Shown here: positions 60,408 through 64,000 of the stretch, piece after piece | Numbering within the stretch: position 1 is the first letter of the stretch | How the letters are laid out: each line of letters opens with the position of its first letter | Assembly (NCBI GenBank): GCA_963829705.1 | Contig: CAWHJN010000005.1 | Location: 682,001-746,000 of the forward strand | DNA from: CAWHJN01 sp963829705 | GTDB taxonomy: Bacteria > Bacteroidota > Rhodothermia > Rhodothermales > BA12 | DNA: 64,000 bases | Direction: 5' to 3' | The notes under the pieces: generated by a model | What the model was told of the DNA's origin: nothing | What the model saw: only the letters and a program-made list of their open reading frames with translations | The model's database searches: none | Translations under genes and position numbers: made by a program

Positions 60408-61106
60408 TCAGCCCGCCTGATCGGGTGCGCCGTACGGGCTGGCCTCGCCTTCGAGGTCGGTTCCGTCCTCGTTGAGGCGCTCGCGCAGCGTCACGCGCGC
60501 GCCGTTCATCGTCTCGGCGAGTTCGTTGAGCGACTGCCCCATCGTGAAGGCCACCTCGTCGAGCGGCATCTGAAATTCGTGGTGCAGCACGGCGATGCCG
60601 CGCGCGTCCTCGCCCAGCCTGTCGATGGTTTCGGGTGAGACGAAATCGTCCAGGTCCACCGGCTCGATGCCCGGCGTGATCTCCTCCCACGCATCGACGC
60701 GGTCGGGCTGGTACCATTCCCAGAACCACTCCTGCGTGCTGTCGGAGGCGCTGCCCTCGGTGGGCACGGGCGCGTCGAGCGAAATGACTTTCTCCTCGTT
60801 GTGGCGGCGCTGCCGGGCGATGACGCCGCGCGCCGCCCGGTGCTGAACGGCGAGCAGCCAGCCCCGCGTGCTCATCTTGCCGGGCACGCGGTCGCGGCGC
60901 TCCCAAGCGTGGATCAGCCCCTCACCGACGATCTCTTCGGGGGTGAAGTCGTTGTCCTGAATGGCTCCCTGGAGCCTGTAATACTGGAGGTCGCGCCGTG
61001 CCGCCGCGTGCAGCGTGTCGAGGTAGGGCTCGATGGCCTTCTCGAACGCCTCGCGGTCGTCGCCGGTGAGCGCCTCGCGCTCGTCCTGCATGAGTTCGTT
61101 GTTCAT
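60408..61106 (-). CDS. Divergent sigma-70-like factor
   Basis: A 232-residue protein with a recognisable sigma region 2 (LHAAARRDLQYYRLQGAI, FTPEEIVGEGLIHAWERR, GWLLAVQHRAARGVIARQRR at about residues 32-102) and a weaker region 4 (GIAVLHHEFQMPLDEVAFTM and LNELAETMNGARVTLRERL, about 180-220). The two are separated by an unusually long acidic linker of about 75 residues with STQEWFWEWYQPDRVDAWEE. It may be an ECF-like factor or a sigma-derived regulator. No anti-sigma gene is adjacent. The ATG at 61106 fits the fold. Confidence 0.78.
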   Translation of the reverse strand: MNNELMQDEREALTGDDREAFEKAIEPYLDTLHAAARRDLQYYRLQGAIQDNDFTPEEIVGEGLIHAWERRDRVPGKMSTRGWLLAVQHRAARGVIARQRRHNEEKVISLDAPVPTEGSASDSTQEWFWEWYQPDRVDAWEEITPGIEPVDLDDFVSPETIDRLGEDARGIAVLHHEFQMPLDEVAFTMGQSLNELAETMNGARVTLRERLNEDGTDLEGEASPYGAPDQAG

Positions 61107-61180
61107 AACCGTGGGGTAAGAGTTCTCCGTGGCTACCGGCAGGCGCGCCGCTTGGTTCAAGCGCAAGCGTAAGAGACTTG

Positions 61181-61218
61181 GGAAAGTGGAAACGTAGAAA
61201 GCGGAACGGGGAAAGGCG
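61181..61218 (+). repeat. GGAA-rich dispersed repeat
   Basis: GGAAAGTGGAAACGTAGAAA, then GCGGAACGGGGAAAGGCG. Its core GAAAGTGGAAACG (61182-61194) is the exact inverse of CGTTTCCACTTTC at 61261-61273, so two copies face each other across about 70 bases. Confidence 0.7.
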
Positions 61219-61240
61219 AACGCCCCATTCTCATCTCTCG

Positions 61241-61274
61241 TCCTCTACTTCCGCGTTCCGCGTTTCCACTTTCA
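61241..61274 (-). repeat. GGAA-rich dispersed repeat, inverted copy
   Basis: Minus-strand GAAAGTGGAAACGCGGAACG, then CGGAAGTAGAGGA. It supplies the stop codon region of the exported phosphatase-fold gene and shares CGCGGAAGTAGAGG with the prfA copy. Confidence 0.7.
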
Positions 61275-62342
61275 CCTCAGCGTCACCACGATGGGGAAGT
61301 GGTCGGGACTCAGCGTGGGGTCGTGGGCGTGGACGTACGTGACCTCGCGCAAGCGGCGGTAGAGGGCGGGCGAGAGCAGGATGTGGTCGATGGCGGAGAA
61401 CTCGCCTTCGTCCACCTTGTCGTTGTCGTTGCGGTCGTAGAACGACGTGAAACGCTGCGCCTGGGCGACCTCCCCGATCGCGTTTTTGAGGTCGTCGGCG
61501 TCGCCCGGACCGGCGCGTTTGATGCGGGCGAGCACGTCGGTGATGGGCGCGCTGCCGTAGCGGTCGGGCGTCTCGTCGAAGTCGTTGAAATCGCCCATCA
61601 CGGCCACGGCGCGGCCCGCGGCGCTCTCCTGCGCCACGAGGCGGCGGATGACTTCGGCCTGCGCCTCGCGGTTGGGTTTGCGGCTGGTGTCGTCGGGGCG
61701 GGAGAGGAAATGCACGCCGATGAGCGTCGTGGGCGTTCCGCCGAGCGTCATCCGTACCCAGAGGTTTTTCGAGACGCCGTACGTGTCGCCCGTGCCCTCG
61801 ACGGGGGCGCGCTCGTCCGTCCGCCCGATCTCCTCGACAGGCAAACGCGAAATCAGCGCCACGTCCTGGCCCGTGAACGTGTCCTTGCCCTGCACGAAAT
61901 ACACGCGGTAGCCGAGGTCATTCAGCGACTCGTCGATGAGCATCTGCACGACCTCCTCGTTTTCGACTTCCTCGAGCATCACCACGTCGGCGTCCAGCAT
62001 CCGGATGATGCGCCCGATGCGGTCGCGGTGCTGGCGCGCTTTCGCGGGATCGTCCTTGTGCGGAAACGTAGCCTGCCCTTCGCCGTCAACCCCGTCGAAC
62101 ATGAACTCGGTGTTCAGCGTCGCCACGCGGATGCCGTCGGTGCGGAAGGTCGGCGCCGGGTCGGGCGTGAAGCCGCTGGCCGAGGGCGTCGGCGGCGCGT
62201 CGGGCGCAGGCGTAACGGTCGTCGGCGGAGGCGAGGCGGGCGCGTCGGATGTCGGGCCGAGGTACGGCGTGCAGGCGTAGCAGCACGCGATGAGGAGGGC
62301 GAGCCCGGCGATGAGCAGCGCGGAGCGGGAGGCGGTGAACAT
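61272..62342 (-). CDS. Exported endonuclease/exonuclease/phosphatase-fold lipoprotein
   Basis: A 356-residue lipoprotein of the EEP (DNase I-like) superfamily. The signal ends at LLIACC, a Pro/Thr-rich linker follows (to about residue 65), then the catalytic domain: RVATLNTEFMFDG, VVMLEEVENEEVV (metal Glu), IGVHFLSRPDD, AVMGDFNDFDETPD, AIDHILLSPALY and SPDHFPIVVTL (catalytic Asp-His). The substrate could be nucleic acid or phosphoesters. The ATG at 62342 begins the signal; a TATCTTGG box lies 22 bases upstream. Confidence 0.9.
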   Translation of the reverse strand: MFTASRSALLIAGLALLIACCYACTPYLGPTSDAPASPPPTTVTPAPDAPPTPSASGFTPDPAPTFRTDGIRVATLNTEFMFDGVDGEGQATFPHKDDPAKARQHRDRIGRIIRMLDADVVMLEEVENEEVVQMLIDESLNDLGYRVYFVQGKDTFTGQDVALISRLPVEEIGRTDERAPVEGTGDTYGVSKNLWVRMTLGGTPTTLIGVHFLSRPDDTSRKPNREAQAEVIRRLVAQESAAGRAVAVMGDFNDFDETPDRYGSAPITDVLARIKRAGPGDADDLKNAIGEVAQAQRFTSFYDRNDNDKVDEGEFSAIDHILLSPALYRRLREVTYVHAHDPTLSPDHFPIVVTLR

Positions 62343-62364
62343 GGGCGGTGGCGTTGAGGACCCG

Positions 62365-62372
62365 CCAAGATA
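62365..62372 (-). promoter_or_regulatory. -7 promoter box TATCTTGG for the EEP-fold gene
   Basis: Minus-strand TATCTTGG, 22 bases before the start codon and 11 bases after the stem of the previous gene's terminator. Confidence 0.5.
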
Positions 62373-62381
62373 CACGCACGC

Positions 62382-62417
62382 AAAAGGGGCACCCCGCGTG
62401 TACGAGGTGCCCCTTGC
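62382..62417 (-). terminator. Intrinsic terminator of the SleB-type gene
   Basis: A 10-bp perfect stem AAGGGGCACC/GGTGCCCCTT (62384-62393 and 62406-62415, 12-base loop); on the minus strand the distal arm runs on as TTTTGCG. It lies about 20 bases past the stop at 62438. Confidence 0.85.
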
Positions 62418-62437
62418 GAAAAGAAAAAGCGTTGCGC

Positions 62438-63100
62438 TCAGATCACGTCCGCATAGAAGCGGAAGCGCGCCGGGTCGATGGCGTCTGGCCGGCTCGGATC
62501 GACGGGCGATTTGCCTGCCGACCACACGGGAAACTGCCTGCCGACCATCGACTGCTGTGAAAAGAAGTGGCGCGTCGTGTTGACGAACGGACGCCGCGAG
62601 GCGGGCGCGAGGCGCACGCTGTGGGCGATGGCGAGGGCGCGCTGGAAGCCCGGTGCTTTCGACGTGGCTTCGAGGCCCGCGTAGTAGCGCCGCACGCGGC
62701 TGTCGGGGTTGAAGGCGCTGAACTGGTAGGGCAGCGTGACGGCGCTCTTGTACGACGTCGCACCACGGTAGCCCGTCTCGACGCGGTTACGGAGCACCCA
62801 CGCCACCAGCTCCTGCTCGACGGGGCGCTTGGTTTCAGAGTAGATGCAGCGCGCCAGCCAGAGCGTCTCTTCGTCCACCTGATCCGGCGTCAAGAGCGGC
62901 ACCTGGGTGGGGTGGTAGCGCAACTCGTCGATGATCGACGTGTCGATAACCTCGGCGGGTTCTTCGACCTCAGCGCGCGGCACAAAGGCCACGGCGAGCG
63001 TCTTCGTCAGCAGCGTCTGCCCCTGGCCAGTGAGCGCCAGAAAGGCCAGCATCGACGCCAGCACGACAGAAAGAATAACCTTGGGGGTATGTTTGAGCAT
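62438..63100 (-). CDS. Cell-wall hydrolase, SleB/Hydrolase_2 family
   Basis: A 220-residue murein hydrolase-like protein. One N-terminal membrane segment or signal (VILSVVLASMLAFLALTGQG) precedes a linker and a Hydrolase_2 domain: WLARCIYSETKRPVEQELVA with catalytic Glu, VLRNRVETGYRGATSYKSAV and PYQFSAFNPDSR. The usual family end is replaced by a C-terminal extension of about 40 residues (HFFSQQSMVGRQFPVWSAGK). It probably trims peptidoglycan in the periplasm. The ATG at 63100 was chosen as the one just before the membrane segment. Confidence 0.85.
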   Translation of the reverse strand: MLKHTPKVILSVVLASMLAFLALTGQGQTLLTKTLAVAFVPRAEVEEPAEVIDTSIIDELRYHPTQVPLLTPDQVDEETLWLARCIYSETKRPVEQELVAWVLRNRVETGYRGATSYKSAVTLPYQFSAFNPDSRVRRYYAGLEATSKAPGFQRALAIAHSVRLAPASRRPFVNTTRHFFSQQSMVGRQFPVWSAGKSPVDPSRPDAIDPARFRFYADVI

Positions 63101-63420
63101 TCCGTTTAAGTGTTCGTTACAGCAAGTGGCCCCCGGGTGAGGGGGAGAGGCCACGCGGTCCGATCTCCACGTTCCGGTCTTTTGTCGCTACCCTGTTACT
63201 ATTTCGAGGGTTCCGGATTGGGAAGGCCTAAGTCCTTTTTTTTCAGTGCCTTACCTTGCCGCCTCTGAGTGTGTTACCGGCATGTTATGCGAATGATTCC
63301 AAGCTACTGTAAAACGTGCAAAGAGGAGGAGAAGGGGGACATTCGTGGTCGTTTATTGACCTGCCCTCCATCCCCTCTTCTCGAAAACGGCCTTTCTGGC
63401 CTGTTTTGACACTTCAGTAG
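63101..63420. other. Intergenic region between the SleB-type gene and pdxB
   Basis: A 320-base divergent spacer, lower in GC than the genes. It holds a GGAA-type repeat copy (63151-63184), a run of eight or more T (about 63235-63243), a TACCTTGC box at 63252-63259 that could drive pdxB, and a 38-codon frame (63293-63409) with a CKTC pair that I regard as chance. Confidence 0.5.
63151..63184 (-). repeat. GGAA-rich dispersed repeat, diverged copy
   Basis: Minus-strand CCGGAACGTGGAGATCGGAC, then CGCGTGG, similar to CGGAACGTGGAAGCCGGAGCG of the 26.8-kb copy in the first 10 to 12 bases and the following CGGA..CGCG. Confidence 0.5.
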
Positions 63421-64000
63421 ATGGCGACTGCTGCTTTGCACCCCCTCTCCCTCGTGGTGGATGCCAACATCCCGTTCGCCCGGACCGCGTTTTCTGCGTT
63501 CGGGGATGTGGCCGTATTGCCGGGTGTCGACATCACGCGGGAAGCCGTTGAGGGCGCCGATGTCCTTATCGTTCGCAGCGTGACGCGTGTTGATAGATCG
63601 TTGGTGCAGCATTCAGGCGTGCGGTTCGTGGGTACAGCGACGATTGGGACCGACCACATCGACTTGCCCTACCTCACTGGGCGCGGGATCGCCTTCGCGT
63701 CCGCGCCTGGCTCTAACGCGGAGTCGGTGGTGGAGTACGTCCTGGCCGCCCTGCTGACGCTCGCAGTGCGCCACGACCGCCCGTTACGTGGCCTGACGGC
63801 GGGTGTCGTGGGCGTGGGCAACGTTGGCCGCCGCCTCGCGCCGCGCCTCCGGGCGCTGGGAATGGACGTGCTGCTGTGCGATCCACCGCGTGCTCTTGAA
63901 GAAGGCGCGGAGGCGTTCGTCGTGCTCGAAACCGTGCTCGAAAAAGCCGACCTCGTCTCGCTGCACGTCCCGCTAGTTCTCGAAGGGCCGGACGCCACGC
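63421..64000 (+). CDS. pdxB: Erythronate-4-phosphate dehydrogenase, 5' part
   Basis: The first 193 codons of a D-2-hydroxyacid dehydrogenase; the gene runs off the window. LVVDANIPFARTAFSAFG at the start, VRSVTRVDRSLV, FVGTATIGTDHIDLPYL and APGSNAESVVEYVLAALL are the substrate-side motifs of PdxB, and GVVGVGNVGRRLAPRL is the NAD loop; LLCDPPRA is also PdxB-like. The enzyme oxidises 4-phosphoerythronate in DXP-independent-end pyridoxal phosphate synthesis with PdxA and PdxJ. The ATG at 63421 follows a pyrimidine-rich leader with a weak GGCC hairpin. Confidence 0.92.
   Translation, partial: MATAALHPLSLVVDANIPFARTAFSAFGDVAVLPGVDITREAVEGADVLIVRSVTRVDRSLVQHSGVRFVGTATIGTDHIDLPYLTGRGIAFASAPGSNAESVVEYVLAALLTLAVRHDRPLRGLTAGVVGVGNVGRRLAPRLRALGMDVLLCDPPRALEEGAEAFVVLETVLEKADLVSLHVPLVLEGPDAT

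Noticed and set aside
63293..63409. A 38-codon frame with a CKTC motif upstream of pdxB
   Set aside because: Too short, with poor codon bias and no start signal; probably chance in an AT-richer leader.

Overview
The window looks like chromosome of a high-GC, Gram-negative member of the Bacteroidota/Rhodothermota lineage, probably Rhodothermia-like. This is inferred from content, not from an rRNA gene, because none is present. The evidence is: a one-protein hybrid two-component system (propeller, kinase, receiver and AraC regulator fused); FtsX-type permeases of the Bacteroidota kind; PorV/PorQ-type outer-membrane barrels beside a surface propeller with a T9SS/FlgD-like C-terminal domain; BshA of bacillithiol synthesis; -7 promoter boxes resembling TAnnTTTG (often TATCTTGG here); and C-rich leaders without Shine-Dalgarno sequences before most start codons. 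I see no rRNA, complete tRNA, CRISPR array, transposase or prophage gene, and most of the window is ordinary housekeeping and envelope chromosome.

Layout. 0-3 kb: GNAT acetyltransferase, methyltransferase, orphan ECF-type sigma factor, PPK2 kinase. 3.3-8.7 kb: hybrid two-component regulator, fasciclin protein, stand-alone MGMT-type domain. 8.7-16.1 kb: oligopeptidase B, small membrane protein, phosphomannose-isomerase-type cupin, secreted esterase, FtsX permease. 16.3-25.4 kb: PPDK, DUF72 protein, LPG-synthase-type membrane protein, HIT protein, release factor 1, NAD-dependent epimerase, DUF4159 protein. 25.4-32.2 kb: CorC/HlyC transporter-like protein, PAP2 phosphatase, then zwf, pgl and an HD hydrolase on one strand (oxidative pentose-phosphate entry), and a Tat-type LD-carboxypeptidase. 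32.2-40.5 kb: small unknown proteins, a GH113-like lipoprotein translationally coupled to an unknown gene, floA, moaC, amidohydrolase, ndk and a repeat protein.

40.6-53 kb: beta-lactamase-fold hydrolase, an esterase upstream of lipA, a Spy-like protein, smc, cupin, DtxR-family repressor, creatininase, cardiolipin synthase. 53-57.3 kb: four minus-strand genes (lipoprotein, propeller, two barrels), each overlapping the next by 4 bases; the propeller gene carries an apparent single-base frameshift. 57.5-64 kb: ROK kinase, bshA, porin, a divergent sigma factor, a lipoprotein of the endonuclease/phosphatase fold, SleB-type hydrolase, and the start of pdxB, which runs off the end.

The least ordinary signals are a dispersed purine-rich (GGAA) intergenic repeat family, one copy of which supplies the last codons of prfA; the overlapping surface-protein operon; a protein with an exact 18-residue repeat period; and several genes whose predicted transcription start falls on the start codon, suggesting leaderless mRNAs. 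One of these has its promoter box inside the T-tract of the preceding terminator.
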